A DNA stretch of 64,000 nt, taken from NCBI GenBank assembly GCA_905221605.1, contig CAJNDS010002753.1:120001-184000 (forward strand), given 5' to 3'. Shown in pieces: positions 10,434-20,725 of the stretch. This DNA comes from Symbiodinium natans. Lineage: Eukaryota > Sar > Dinophyceae > Suessiales > Symbiodiniaceae. Each line of letters begins with the position of its first letter. Positions within the stretch are counted from its first letter, which is position 1. Below the pieces are notes generated by a model. That model saw only the letters and a list, made by a program, of their open reading frames with translations, made no database searches and had not been told where the DNA came from. Position numbers and translations under genes: made by a program.

Positions 10434-10786
10434 CGTGTGTGTGTGCACCCTGATTCTAAACTAAGGGTTTTGGAAAGTCTCTGAGGCTTGGCCGGACATT
10501 TCGTATAGAAGACTGACGGTGAATGTGTTTTATGCAGGGGGGCAAGGGCTCCAGTGACTAGCCTTGCCCAACGAAGCCAAGTCATTGGAGTGGATGCAGT
10601 GGCTGATCACCACTGTGTACCTGCAATCGAAAGGCCACCCCAAAGTACCCTTAAAGTTGTTTGCTGCCACAGTGGCCGGCAGATGGATGGATCAGGTTTT
10701 TCGTGTAAGGCCACAATTTCGTCACCATGCATAAGATCTTCGGACAGGGAAGCCAGTGAGAGTTTACTCTCTTATCTCCGTGTGTG
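10434..10786 (+). repeat. direct duplication, copy 2
   Basis: Same sequence as 9642-9997 at a constant 789-bp offset. GT microsatellite at both borders. Confidence 0.9.
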
Positions 10787-10911
10787 TGTGTGTGTGTGCG
10801 CGCGCGTGCTTTTTTTAGGGTGCGCATGCCACACAGGGTCGTTCATGTCACGAAGCGCTATAGGCCAAGCTTTTTTGCACCCTCCGTCCTCTGTGTGCAT
10901 TGGAACTCCCA

Positions 10912-11138
10912 GAGAGCCCAATACTCCTTAATTAATAGACCCTTAAATTATAAAGGCATCCTCAATATGATTTGGGGAATATTTCTTAATTAAGGAATAT
11001 AACCTTAAACTATAAAGGGATCCTTATATGATTTAGGGAATATTCCTTAATTAAGGAATAGACCCTGGGACCCTTAAATTGTAAAGGGATCTTTAATATG
11101 ATTTAGGAATATTCCTTATTAAGCGGCTCTTTGGGTTC
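10912..11138. repeat. family-4 palindromic element
   Basis: agagcccaatactccttaat ... ccttattaagcggctctttggg, with repeated ttaattaaggaat cores. AT-rich foldback. Confidence 0.75.
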
Positions 11139-11314
11139 CTCAACTTTACCCACAGTGGACTCCTCATGTCACCACCTCCGTTTCAGTAAGGGGTACCCAA
11201 ACCCTAAATCCTAAACCCTAATCCCCAGACCAGATGCAAGAGAGGCAGAATGCCCTGTTTTCGCTTCCCTTGACCTTCCTAACCCGGTAGTCCCCAGAAT
11301 CCCTAAACCCAGAG

Positions 11315-11417
11315 CAGCTGCCCCTTATTCCTCTTTTCTTTTTGGTTTCGGCTCCCATATAAGCCCCTGTAAACCGAAAGGGGCACCCTTTTTTCCTAGG
11401 TTACTCTTGGGTCTGGC
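11315..11417. repeat. family-5 palindromic element
   Basis: ccccttattcctctttt ... cccatataagcccctgtaaa ... aaaggggcaccc ... ggttactcttgggtct. Confidence 0.65.
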
Positions 11418-11494
11418 CTCTTTGGGGAGAGCTGGGAGCCCTTACTCCCTCGAATCCTCACGTGGTTTTAGGGTTTAGGGTTTAGGGTTTAGGG

Positions 11495-11725
11495 TTGAGG
11501 GACCTACACCCTCAAGTGCATGAAGTCCCAAACGCCGGCGTGAAGCCCGGTTTCCTCAACCCCGCACCTGATGCATCAAGGTCGGCGGTCAAGCTTATGG
11601 CCACTGCTTTAGCACTTCGTGTCAGTTTCGACCTGCTTGGCTTGACTTTTCAAGTGCCGAAGCAGATCCTGAACAGCCTGGCACCACGGCTACCACCCTC
11701 AGCCCGACACCCCATTAAGCCCTAA
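11495..11725 (+). CDS. candidate exon or short ORF, unknown
   Basis: About 76 open codons with normal composition, e.g. LRVSFDLLGLTFQVPKQILN. Telomeric tract just upstream, CCCTAAA-type DNA downstream. No recognised domain and exact borders unclear. Confidence 0.45.
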   Translation: MRDLHPQVHEVPNAGVKPGFLNPAPDASRSAVKLMATALALRVSFDLLGLTFQVPKQILNSLAPRLPPSARHPIKP

Positions 11726-11833
11726 GCCCCAAACCCTATACGTTATAAACTCTCACCCGAATACCTTAACCCTACACCCTAAACCCTAAATCCTAAACCC
11801 TAAACCCTAAACCCTAAACCCTAAACGGCCTAG

Positions 11834-11865
11834 GAGCAGCAGCTTGCTTGGGCCAGGGCGGCCAG
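11834..11865 (+). CDS. candidate exon
   Basis: After cggcctag, donor GTCCGG. Reads EQQLAWARAA. Confidence 0.4.
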
Positions 11866-12506
11866 GTCCGGGAACAGCCGCTCGGCCCAGAGCTGACTTG
11901 GGGTTTGGGGTTCGGGGTTTGGGGTTTAGGGTGAAGGGTTAGAATTGCAATTCTTTGGGCCCGAATCCGCACATATATCCATCTATATATATATATATGA
12001 TATGATATGTTTGTATGTATTTTACGCTGGGTACCCCCTGCCCATGTACCCCTGCCGGCAACAGAGTTCTACCGGCAACAGAGTTCCTTATCCACCCAAA
12101 CAAAGGTTCCAAAGAAGCCAAAGCAGCAAATGGCTTGGTGCTGGCTTCGGTTTCTTGGTTTCTTGTTGTTTTGTTCTCGGGGGTCTGGTTTTTGAAGTAG
12201 TTCTATCTGCAACTTTGCTTCTTTGTGGGTGTTGACGTGTTTGTCGTTTTTTTGGTGTTGTGATAGAACTCGCATTTGCCTTTGGTTTTTGGGTCTGATT
12301 TCTTTGGTGATACAGTTATGGCTTCTTTCGCCTGGTTTTTGACGGAGTGCCCTGTGCAGCTTCGTTTTTGTTTGTGTAGGGGGACAGAGGGAAGTGTCTC
12401 CATGAGTCCCAGGGAGGCCCACCGAAGGTGCAGAAGAAATCCATGACCCTAAACCCTAAACCCTAAGCCCTAAACCCTAGACCCTAAACATAGGGGATCC
12501 ATAAAG

Positions 12507-12569
12507 GGCTCATCGGGGAGTCTGCGGCGGACCCAATGTACGGTGGCGTTCCGCACAGAATTCCATAAT
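12507..12569 (+). CDS. candidate exon, 21 codons
   Basis: After ataaag. Reads SSGSLRRTQCTVAFRTEFHN in phase 0 up to the GTATAC that starts a family-1 element. In phase with 12717. Confidence 0.5.
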
Positions 12570-12716
12570 GTATACTTGGAGGTTCATGCTACTTACTAAC
12601 CAATTCTAACTGCACTTACAACCCACTTAGAAGCCTCTGAAGTGCCCGAGTATTGCTATAGGTACAGTTATAAGTACACCTATATAATTGGTTAATAAGT
12701 CGCCCCAACCTCCAAG
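12570..12716 (+). mobile_element. family-1 introner-like element acting as an intron
   Basis: 147 bp, GTATACTTGGAGGTTCATG ... CCAACCTCCAAG. The inverted arms hold the GT and AG. Removing it joins two open frames in phase 0. Confidence 0.6.
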
Positions 12717-12778
12717 TGGGGGGTCCATAGGCGGTCCGAGGCGTCAATCGGGGCCGCCGGCCATGGGCCTTTGAGCCT
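12717..12778 (+). CDS. candidate exon
   Basis: Begins after the AG of the family-1 element. Reads WGVHRRSEASIGAAGHGPLS, then a TTTAGGG tract. Confidence 0.5.
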
Positions 12779-13307
12779 AGGGCTTAGGGCTTAGGGTTTA
12801 GGGTTTAGGGTTTAGGGTTTGGGTTTAGGGTTTAGGGTTTAGGGTTTAGGGTTTAGGGTTTAGGGTAACCCCCCCCCATACCACGCCCACGTCCCCACAA
12901 GCGGAGTTGTTCTCGCACCAAACGCTTTCAGGCCTCGGGTCCCCCTGGACTTATATAAGGCCTTTCCCCAAGTCCTATATCCTTTTTGGGAATTATTTTT
13001 TCTTTTTCTTTATATACAACCCAAGAGGACATTGAGAATACTATTTTTATTAAGGTTCTAAGGATAGTATAGGGTCCGCTCTAGCAACTTCGGCTTGGGG
13101 GCTTTGGGCTTTTGGGGTTTGCGCGTCGAGGGCTCTTTGCTTTTTGTTGGGTGTGGTGGGTTGGGGGTTATGAGTTCTGAGGTTTGGGACCTTGGGGGTT
13201 TTTGCGCTTCGGGTGTGGGTTTTGGTAAGGTGTGAAGGGTTGCCGATTGGGGCTTCGGTGTGAGGAGTTTGCATGCCCTAAACCCTAAACCCTAAACCCT
13301 AAACCAG

Positions 13308-13402
13308 CTGAGGCTCAAAAATCTCCGGACACGTCGTCCAGCAGATCGTGGAAGGAATCGCGAAGCAAAAGGATGTTCCGGAGGATCCAGCAGGCCTCTT
13401 CT
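13308..13402 (+). CDS. candidate exon
   Basis: After ctaaaccag. Reads EAQKSPDTSSSRSWKESRSK then RMFRRIQQASS, Ser/Arg-rich. The TTTAGGG tract follows at once. Confidence 0.45.
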
Positions 13403-13525
13403 TTAGGGTTTAGAGTTTAGGGTTTAGGGTTTAGGGTTTAGGGTTTGTTTAGGGTTTAGGGTTTAGGGTTTAGGGTTTAGGGTTTAGGGTTTAGGGTTTA
13501 GGGTTTAGGGTTTAGGGTTTAGGGT
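13403..13525 (+). repeat. telomere-like (TTTAGGG)n tract
   Basis: About 16 units with one irregular spacer, G-rich on the + strand. Confidence 0.95.
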
Positions 13526-13530
13526 GGGTG

Positions 13531-13647
13531 GGCTTGCCTCAATAGGACCCATTCGGGGCCCGAACACAAACCTAAGGATCCTGCTATTGGGGTATAAGGG
13601 CCCCGATAAGAGAGCTTTCGGAAAACCCTTTTTGTAGAATCCTTAGT
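13531..13647. repeat. family-8 dispersed repeat, copy 1
   Basis: ggcttgcctcaataggaccc ... aaggatcctgctattggggt ... A reverse-oriented copy lies at 31960-32086, again directly beside a telomeric tract. Confidence 0.75.
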
Positions 13648-13772
13648 TTAGGGTTTAGGGTTTGGGGTTTAGGGTTTAGGGTTTAGGGTTTAGGGTTTAG
13701 GGTTTAGGGTGGTTTTTTTTGGGGGCTCCTATTCAACCCTAAACCATACACTGCAAGTGTTTGGGGTCTTCA

Positions 13773-13847
13773 GGCTGGGAGGGATCGAGTTGAAGCGGGG
13801 CACTGTTAGGAGGGCACGTTTTCGGGGTTCGGGCAGTCTGCCCAGAA
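13773..13847 (+). CDS. candidate exon
   Basis: Acceptor gggtcttcag. Reads LGGIELKRGTVRRARFRGSG, then SLPR, to the GCTCC start of a family-3 element (a possible GC donor). Confidence 0.45.
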
Positions 13848-13935
13848 GCTCCAATGTAGTTCCTTTTTGGGTTAGCTATAGGGGATTCTAGTATACTACC
13901 CCCAAAAGGTACTACATAGGAGCCTTTGGGTAGGG
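13848..13935. repeat. family-3 palindromic element
   Basis: gctccaatgtagttcc ... ggtactacataggagccttt. Confidence 0.8.
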
Positions 13936-14021
13936 TTTAGGGTTTAGGGTTTAGGGTTTAGGGTTTAGGGTTTAGGGTTTAGGGTTTAGGGTTTAGGGTT
14001 TAGGGTTTAGGGTTTAGGGTT
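13936..14021 (+). repeat. telomere-like (TTTAGGG)n tract
   Basis: About 12 units, following the family-3 element at once. Confidence 0.95.
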
Positions 14022-14165
14022 TAATTTAAAGCTTTTTGAACCTCCCGTGGGTAAGTATCTGGCAATTGCTCTTGTGGGTTCCCAAGGCAGGGTTCATGGC
14101 CCAGGGTTTCCCCTAAACCCGAAACCCTAAACCCTAAACCGTTTGGTGGCATGTTTTGGGTGCAG

Positions 14166-14228
14166 CGAGCTGCTTGGCGGTCTCGGCATCTCAGTTCGAG
14201 GTTGCAGTCATAGATGCCGTTGAGTACA
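14166..14228 (+). CDS. candidate exon
   Basis: Acceptor ttttgggtgcag. Reads SCLAVSASQFEVAVIDAVEY. Possible GC donor (GCCTAACCC). Confidence 0.5.
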
Positions 14229-14286
14229 GCCTAACCCTAAACCCTAAACCCTAAACCCTAAACCCTAAACCCTAAACCCTATGCAG

Positions 14287-14322
14287 GACATCGTTGCAAG
14301 CAAGGGCAAACAAATGCCTTCA
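14287..14322 (+). CDS. candidate exon, 12 codons
   Basis: After ccctatgcag. Reads DIVASKGKQMPS up to a GCCCC (GC-donor candidate). The intervening 14229-14286 is mostly CCCTAAA. Confidence 0.45.
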
Positions 14323-14965
14323 GCCCCAAACCCTGGTTGCCCTCGGTCGGCGTAACAGGTGCTCAACGGAACAGCTAGGCTACCCTAAGTACGCTGAAGT
14401 CTGAAATATTCATCGCTCGTTCCCAAAACCCCAGACCCTTGCATCCCTAAGCTCTATCAATTCGTAGGTTATACAGACCCTCTCACCCCCCTACTATCTA
14501 AGTCAGCTCTTGCGACTTGTGCCTTTAAAGGCTGTCCGAAAAACAATCTAAAAGCCCTAAACTCCGTGCTTGGTAAAAGGAGGGCCCACTTGTTGTATGT
14601 AGCGACAGAAGGAGGGTTGCAAGTATCTCAACTTTGGTCTGGGACCCTGAGTAGGCCCTGCTTCCTAGGTGTCTCTGGGGTCTAGTGGTTATAAGCTCCA
14701 ACCCCTAAACCCTCAATAAACTCTAAACCTTAAACCCTATAAACTTTAAACTCTGGGCCGGTGGGAACCCAAACCCTAATCCCTAAGCCCTAAACCTCAA
14801 ACCCTAAACCCTAAACCTCAAACCCTAAACCCTAAGCCCTAAACCCTAAACCCACCATGCCAGCTCCACAGCAAAGCCCTCTACACGCCCCCCCCAACAA
14901 AAGAAGAATCAATAAAATCAATAATAATAATAATAATAATAATAAACATGGGAAAGTAAAAACAG

Positions 14966-15090
14966 AAGGCTGCTTTGGAGGATGTCTCGTCGGAATCCCT
15001 TAAGGCCCTTAAAGGCCTCACATTTCCGCAGCCCCACCTGCCGCCAGGCGTCGAGGCTACGGGCGACAGCCCGCCTGCCCAGGACGGGCT
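14966..15090 (+). CDS. candidate exon, 41 codons
   Basis: Acceptor gtaaaaacag, donor GTAGTG. Reads KAALEDVSSESLKALKGLTF, then a Pro-rich stretch ending SPPAQDG. One of the longest coding-like segments lacking an ATG. Confidence 0.6.
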
Positions 15091-15136
15091 GTAGTGGGTT
15101 CGATGCCGGGGTTTAGGGTTTAGGATTTAGGGTTCT

Positions 15137-15165
15137 GGGGGGGGGGGGGGGGGGGGGGGGAGTAT
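15137..15165 (+). repeat. poly-G run
   Basis: Over 20 consecutive G. Similar pure runs at 2938, 6000, 19797, 27451, 27730, 28362, 37074 and (as C) 16358. Confidence 0.9.
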
Positions 15166-15435
15166 ACAGAGTTGGGGGGGTTTAGTCACTCGCGTTTTCT
15201 TCTACATAGGGTTTGGCTGGCGTAACCGATATGGTATGATATTGGAACACCCTTAAACAAGCCTTTTCCCCCAGATGTTGGTCGGATTTATATGACCGTT
15301 GCAAGTTTAGTAGGCAGGACTTCGGTTTAGGGAAGCTTCAGATTTCGTTTAGTTTGATTTCTTATTTCATTTATTTATTGTTTTGGGGGGAGGGATGGAT
15401 TAGGTAGGCTTTTGACGCTAATTCGTCTTGCGAAA

Positions 15436-15512
15436 ATGGGCAATGAGCACTGGGCGAAGATCAACATCCCTGCCAGGGGCTTTGCACAGAGGCCCCCAAG
15501 TCTAGGGAAAGA
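15436..15512 (+). CDS. candidate exon, possible start
   Basis: An ATG opens MGNEHWAKINIPARGFAQRP then PSLGKE, up to a GT at the edge of family-5-like DNA (gtgggcccttgttcc). The frame is also open upstream to 15421. Confidence 0.5.
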
Positions 15513-15654
15513 GTGGGCCCTTGTTCCCCCTTTTTTAGGGCTTGGGTTCCTTTAAACCAAAAAAGGTGTTTAGACCACCCTGTAGATACCATTTGCTTAA
15601 GATCCCAGCAAGATGAAAGAAGATAAGCCCTAAATCTTGGGATGTTCATCCTTT

Positions 15655-15731
15655 TTCTAACAGTCTTTATTTAGGATTATATTAGGGGGGTACTACAATC
15701 CCTATCAAGGACTGTTAGTCTCAATTCTAAG
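15655..15731. repeat. family-2 palindromic element
   Basis: taacagtctttatttaggat ... tatcaaggactgttagt, ending in an AAG that serves as the acceptor of the next exon. Confidence 0.7.
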
Positions 15732-15896
15732 GAAGAATAGTTGCAAAGGGCGAGCCCGTTGCCCGGCGAGGGGACTCCTGGACGCTTCGCTTTGCCCCAG
15801 ATGGCCTTTGAGTAGACTGAATCCTACTTTGGAGGGAGCCTCCCCGCCCCCTCAAGCTGGGTTCAGGCTTGTGCTGGAGAGTACGTATCTGGGGGG
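15732..15896 (+). CDS. candidate exon, 55 codons
   Basis: Starts after ctcaattctaag and ends at GTAGGTGAGG. Reads NSCKGRARCPARGLLDASLC ... GFRLVLESTYLGG. Among the longest exons here. Confidence 0.6.
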
Positions 15897-16185
15897 GTAG
15901 GTGAGGTGGCAAAGGCATCCTCCCAACAGACCAGAATACCAACACCCGACCTTCCTTCAGCAGACTTGCCGAGAAACTCTCAAACCTAAACCTAAACCCA
16001 AACCTAGACCCTCTACCCCTAAACCCTAAACTATAGACTCCAAGCCCTCAAGCCTAAGCACTAGACCTTAAGCACTAGACCCTAAGCCCTGAATCCTGAA
16101 CCCTAAACCCTAAACCCTAAACCCTAAACCCTAAACCCTAAACCCTAAACCCCTAAACCCTAAGCCCTATCGGCGCTTTGGCCAG

Positions 16186-16253
16186 GCGCCGACCGGGTCA
16201 AACCTTCGAGGCCGCATGGAAAACGCTGCATGGCGGATGCTCCCGATTTTGGG
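16186..16253 (+). CDS. candidate exon
   Basis: Acceptor ctttggccag, donor GTTTAGGG. Reads APTGSNLRGRMENAAWRMLP. C-rich telomeric tract upstream, G-rich downstream. Confidence 0.55.
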
Positions 16254-16699
16254 GTTTAGGGTTTAGGGTTTAGGGTTTAGGGTTTAGGGTACGGACATCC
16301 TTGTACTTGGAGGTTCAGGGGTATTTAGAACCCCAATTAGGACTGTATATATATGCTACCCCCCCCCCCCCCCCCCCAGCGACCTACCCTTTTTAGGCCT
16401 TTTTAGGCCTTTTTAACAAAAAATAACAAAGAAGGCCCAAAAGTCGCGTAGTTAATCACCGGGTAATGAAGGACAGTTACTGGGACACCCACCTCACAGA
16501 CCCCGATAAGCCAGCATTTGGAAGAATCTACATTTTGAATCTGAAGCGGACAATGCTGTTTTTAGATGTTTAGATCAGTGTTTTTCTATGCAAATTGTGC
16601 GTTTTAAAGGGCAATTAATGTTTTGTTGAGCAACTAATTTATTTATACAATTGTGTTTGTACGAGGCAAAGTATTAATCAAATAGTGAAACATTTTTCT

Positions 16700-17360
16700 T
16701 GGTTCTATGCGAATTTAGCTACTAGAGTAATTATTAAGCAAAGAGCCCAATTTGACTCGAGTGAATACCATTTAAGGGAGCATACTCAACCAAGATACGA
16801 AATAGACACCATTCTCAACCAAAATATGGCAAAGTGTGGGTTTAAAGTGCAATTACTGTATTTATACAATTGTGCTTGTACTAGGCAAAGTATGCTCTCT
16901 GAAAAGTCCACTGAAATACCTTATGTTTACATATTCATGAATCGTTTTTATTTTTGAAATAATCATTTTATGCGAATTTAGCTACTAGAGTAATTATTAA
17001 GCAAATAGCCCAATTTGACTCAAGTGAATACCATTTAAAGGACCATACTCAACCAAAATACGAAATAAGCACCATATACAACCAACATATGGCAAAGTGT
17101 GGTTTAAAGGGCAAATAGTGCTTTGTTGAGCAACTAATGCATTGAAACAGTTGTGTTTATACCAGGCAAAGTATTATTGAAATACTATCTGGAAAGTCAA
17201 ATGAAACACCTTATGTTTACATATTCATGAAACAATTGTTTTTGAAGTATTCATTCTATGCGAATTTAACTACTAGAGGAATTCTTAAGCAAATAGCCCA
17301 ATTTGACTCAAGTGAATACTATTTAAAGGACCATACTCAACCAAATACGAAATAAACACT
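16700..17360 (+). repeat. diverged tandem repeat, about 265-286 bp period
   Basis: gcgaatttagctactagag recurs near 16709, 16974 and 17260 (taactactagag in the last), followed each time by tttgactcaagtgaatac. A second unit (ggttctacttacataacg) recurs near 17370, 17490 and 17950. Confidence 0.75.
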
Positions 17361-18062
17361 TGCGGAAATGGAAACGGTTCTACCTACATAACAATGAGAC
17401 AAAGATTGCTGAAGTATTCACTAAAGACCACTTGTATACTATGTCTGAAAAGCACAATTTGCATAAGCAAGCTTAAAACTGCACAATAATGGAAATCGGT
17501 TCTACTTACATAACGATGAAACAAAGATGTCTGAAGTATTCAATAAAGACCACATATATACTATGCTTGAAAAACGCAACTTGCACAATCAGGCTTAAAA
17601 AATGCACAAGAATCCTAGAAAAGTACTTTTAAAGTGAAGGCCATACCACAAGCAAATTCACAAATACGTAAAAACATCCAAAAGCGCAAGCTTTTCAGGA
17701 GAATCTCTGGTGAAGTTTGGATTATAGGGTTTGGGGGTATCCCTGGACGAGTAGGAGTCACTTTTTAAGCAAACAATTCTAAGCAATAAATGCTTTTTCT
17801 CAAGACAAGTATTGCAAATGCTGCTTCTAGATAATTAATCGCATTTACCAGGCAAATATTATCCATGCGAATTTAGCTACCAGAGCACCAAGTAATGGCT
17901 GAATAAGGTCTACTACACTTGAGTGCAACCAAAAGATGCACTAAACACTAGCGGCTCTACTTACATAATAACGAAACAAAAAGTTCTGAAGCACTAGAAA
18001 GACCACTTGTATACTATTTTTGAAAAGCACAATTAGCATAAGCACACTTAAAAATGCGTAGT

Positions 18063-18370
18063 TGTTGCCTCGTGACCGTGAAGGCGAACCAAAAAGCCAA
18101 AATACCAAAACCAAAAAACCAAAAATACCAAAACCAAAAAAACCAAAAAAACCAAAACAAAAAAAAAACAAAAATACCAAAAAAACCAATTTTCTGGGGC
18201 TCTTGGAGAAGCCTCATAGGAAATTTCCTGAGAGTCCCGGAAAATTGGTTTTTTTGGTGTTTTTGGTTTTTTTGGTTTTGGTTTTTTTGGTTTTTTTGGT
18301 TTTGGTTTTTTGGTTTTTTTGGTTTTGGTTTTTTGGTTTTTTTGGTTTTGGTATTTTTGGTTTTTCTACT
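18063..18370. repeat. foldback of GGTTTTTTTGG-type repeats
   Basis: Left arm (CCAAAAAAACC)n and right arm (GGTTTTTTTGG)n flank a spacer with ccaattttctggggctc at 18186 against gagtcccggaaaattgg near 18245. Long low-complexity hairpin; frames across it are artefacts. Confidence 0.85.
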
Positions 18371-18786
18371 GTCCCGTGCATGCGATTTTAGTTGTATTTT
18401 AGTCTACGCCCTAGGAAATACGCTATATTGCACACCGAGTTTGCTTGCAGTGCAGCTGTGACTTGAGACAAGGCGAAAAAGGGTAGGTCACTGGGGGGGG
18501 GGGGGGTACCATATATATATATATATATATATATACATGGGGACTCTAATTAGGTTGCACGTGGTCTTAGAATTGAGGTTATCAGCACCCATGAACCTCC
18601 AAGTACAGCATTTGCCTTATTCCGCGCTTTGGAGCTACAAGCATGTATGAGTAGATGAAATAGAGAGGGGCTCATGAATTTGATATGTTGTTCTGCTTAA
18701 GACAGATATCCTAATGGCTTCATTCTGCTTGTTTTGCAGACCATGGCCCAAGGCCTGAACCCTGAAAGTGCCACGAGATGAAAGCA

Positions 18787-18843
18787 GAGAGGGGGGCTGG
18801 GAGAAGAGTGTGTACTTTGGCCACCCGCGGACAACTGCACAGG
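18787..18843 (+). CDS. candidate exon
   Basis: After gaaagcag, donor GTTTAGGG. One open reading is RGAGRRVCTLATRGQLHR. Confidence 0.3.
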
Positions 18844-19130
18844 GGTTTAGGGTTTAGGGTTCAGGGTTCCCTCTTGCCCGGTGGAGTATCGCAGGGCTGG
18901 TTCCAGTGCCGACATTCACTTGTGCTCACAAACCTCACTTACATGAAAACACCCTGAGTCCCCAAGGCCCACATCTAGCATGTCGTATTGAGTTCTCAAA
19001 CCCTAAACCCTAAACCCTAAACCCTAAACCCTAAACCCTAAAACTACAACAACCATAAGGTTGCGCCCGTAAAGTTAGCCGCCATGGGCCATAGCCCCCA
19101 CCTAACAGCCCAAACCCTCAGCTCTAAACC

Positions 19131-19238
19131 CAAGAGCCCAATACTCCTTAATTAAGGAATATTCCTGAAGTCATGGTCAGGATCCCTTTATAGTTTATAA
19201 GGTATATTTCTGAATTATGGGGTATTGGGCTCTCTGGG
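19131..19238. repeat. family-4 palindromic element
   Basis: agagcccaatactccttaat ... attatggggtattgggctctctggg. Near-perfect foldback ends. Confidence 0.8.
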
Positions 19239-19411
19239 AGCCTGCAAACCCTAAACCCTACACCCTAAACCCTAAACCCTAAACCTAAACCCTAAATCGA
19301 AAAGAGGTCATTGGGGTTGTAAAAAAAACCTAAACCCTAAACCCTAAACCCTAACCCTAAACCCTAAACCCTAAACCCTAAACCCTAAACCCTCGACCGT
19401 GCCATGGCCAG

Positions 19412-19514
19412 GCAGTGTCAGGGCCGCTGGAGGGGCTTCGGAGAGCTCCCCTCCGGTGACGTCGCCGCTCCCGGCGAAAAAGGAAGTCCAGGCGGCACTC
19501 CCAGCTTTGTGGCG
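19412..19514 (+). CDS. candidate exon
   Basis: After ccatggccag, donor GTTTAGGG. One open frame reads SVRAAGGASESSPPVTSPLP then AKKEVQAALPALW. CCCTAAA array upstream, TTTAGGG array downstream. Confidence 0.55.
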
Positions 19515-19570
19515 GTTTAGGGTTTAGGGTTTAGGGTTTAGGGTTTAGGGTTCAGGGTTTAGGGTTTAGG

Positions 19571-19638
19571 CCTTATACTAACAGTCCTTCTTAGGGGTTA
19601 TAGTACCCCTATTAAAGAATCCCTATGAACGACTGTGG
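19571..19638. repeat. family-2 palindromic element
   Basis: tactaacagtccttcttagg ... ctatgaacgactgtgg, inside the intron between the exons at 19412 and 19688. Confidence 0.65.
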
Positions 19639-19687
19639 CATCTCAACCTAAACCCCTAACCCGTCTAGCCAGTCGGTCAGTTGACAG

Positions 19688-19744
19688 GAGCCTTCAACAG
19701 AGCTCTCCACGGAAAAGCCGCCCGCCAAGCAGGAGGCCTTTCAG
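19688..19744 (+). CDS. candidate exon, 19 codons
   Basis: Acceptor cagttgacag, donor GTTAGAGG. Reads EPSTELSTEKPPAKQEAFQ with phase 0 at both ends. Composition resembles the Pro/Lys segment of the preceding exon. Confidence 0.6.
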
Positions 19745-19843
19745 GTTAGAGGTTTTGTGGTCGAGTTTGCCTATAGGTCACCAACTATGATTGGGTGGGG
19801 GGGGGGGGGGGGGGGGCGCAGTAACCCTAAACCCTAAACCCAG

Positions 19844-19928
19844 GTACCCCAACATCGAGACCTTCCGCTGATTGAACTTCTAGACTGCACTCATCAGAAC
19901 CCCGACGTTCGGAAAGATTCATGTCGGG
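19844..19928 (+). CDS. candidate exon, 28 codons
   Basis: After ctaaacccag, donor GTTTGAG. Reads VPQHRDLPLIELLDCTHQNP then DVRKDSCR. Confidence 0.55.
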
Positions 19929-20419
19929 GTTTGAGAACTTGGGAGGGGAGGCCTGTAGGAGAGGTACGAGGGTAGGAGGGGGTCTCTTCTTTCTTTTGCG
20001 GTTTTGTTTTGTTGGTTTTCTTATTTGCAGTTTCGAGTTTAGAGGCTTTTGTTCTACTTGATGGGCCAGAACCGACTCGGCAGTGGTAGACCACGAAGCA
20101 AGTGATTCTTACAACCCCCGTTCCAGAACTGGACACCTAAACCCTAATCCCCTAAGCCCCCAAACCCCCAAACCCCCAAACCCCCAAACCCCTAAACCCC
20201 TAAAACCCTAAGCCCCTAAACCCCTAAACCCCTAAGCGCCTAAACCCTAAACTCTGAGCCAGCTACGAGCAGAAACTACGAACCAGAAGCCAAGAAGCCC
20301 TCGAGTTGAGTGTGGGGTTCAGGTGGCCTCATGAACACACCCTAAGGGTTTAGGGTCTAGGGTTTTGGGTAAACCCTACGGGTTTAGGGTCCAGGGTTTA
20401 GGGTTTAGGGTTTTGGGTT

Positions 20420-20508
20420 CCCCTGATACGAACAGTCCTTAATAGGGACTACACTAGGGGGTTACCTTAATCCCGATTGAGGACTGCTAGTATCAGGGGG
20501 GAGCATCC
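20420..20508. repeat. family-2 palindromic element
   Basis: ccctgatacgaacagtcctt ... ggactgctagtatcagggg. Long matching arms. Confidence 0.8.
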
Positions 20509-20542
20509 CAACCCTAAGCCCTAAAGCCTGAAATCCAAACTC

Positions 20543-20716
20543 TAAGCACCTCAAGTTCCTGCCTAAAGCCATCTAACGGTTTACCCAAAGGCTCCAATGT
20601 AGTTCCTTTTTGGGTTAGCTATAGGGGATTCTAGTGTACTACCCCCAAAAGGTACTACATAGGAGCCTTTGGGTAAGCACCTCAAGTTCCTGCCTAAAAC
20701 CATCTGACGGGTTTAG
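20543..20716. mobile_element. family-3 element flanked by a 40-bp direct duplication
   Basis: aagcacctcaagttcctgcc and about 20 further bases occur on both sides (20543-20584 and 20674-20716, about two mismatches). The palindrome at 20586-20673 lies between them, like a long target duplication. Confidence 0.75.
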
Positions 20717-20725
20717 GTTCAAAAG

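Larger units (their letters stand above)
16303..18604. mobile_element. AT-rich block with nested inverted ends
   Basis: The outer ends are halves of a family-1 element (tacttggaggttcagggg at left, acccatgaacctccaagta at right). Inside are poly-C / poly-G runs and an inner inverted repeat, cagcgacctaccctttt at 16378 against aaaagggtaggtcactg near 18494. The CAGYG ends recall hAT TIRs. The interior is AT-rich, lacks telomeric tracts and holds no convincing ORF. Confidence 0.6.

Noticed and set aside
9642-10786. LTR retrotransposon (350-bp direct repeats)
   Set aside because: The internal 440 bp has no primer-binding site, polypurine tract or pol-like frame, and borders are GT microsatellites.
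17941-18461. Phe/Trp-rich membrane-like and Lys/Pro-rich ORFs
   Set aside because: Translations of the two arms of a GGTTTTTTTGG foldback.
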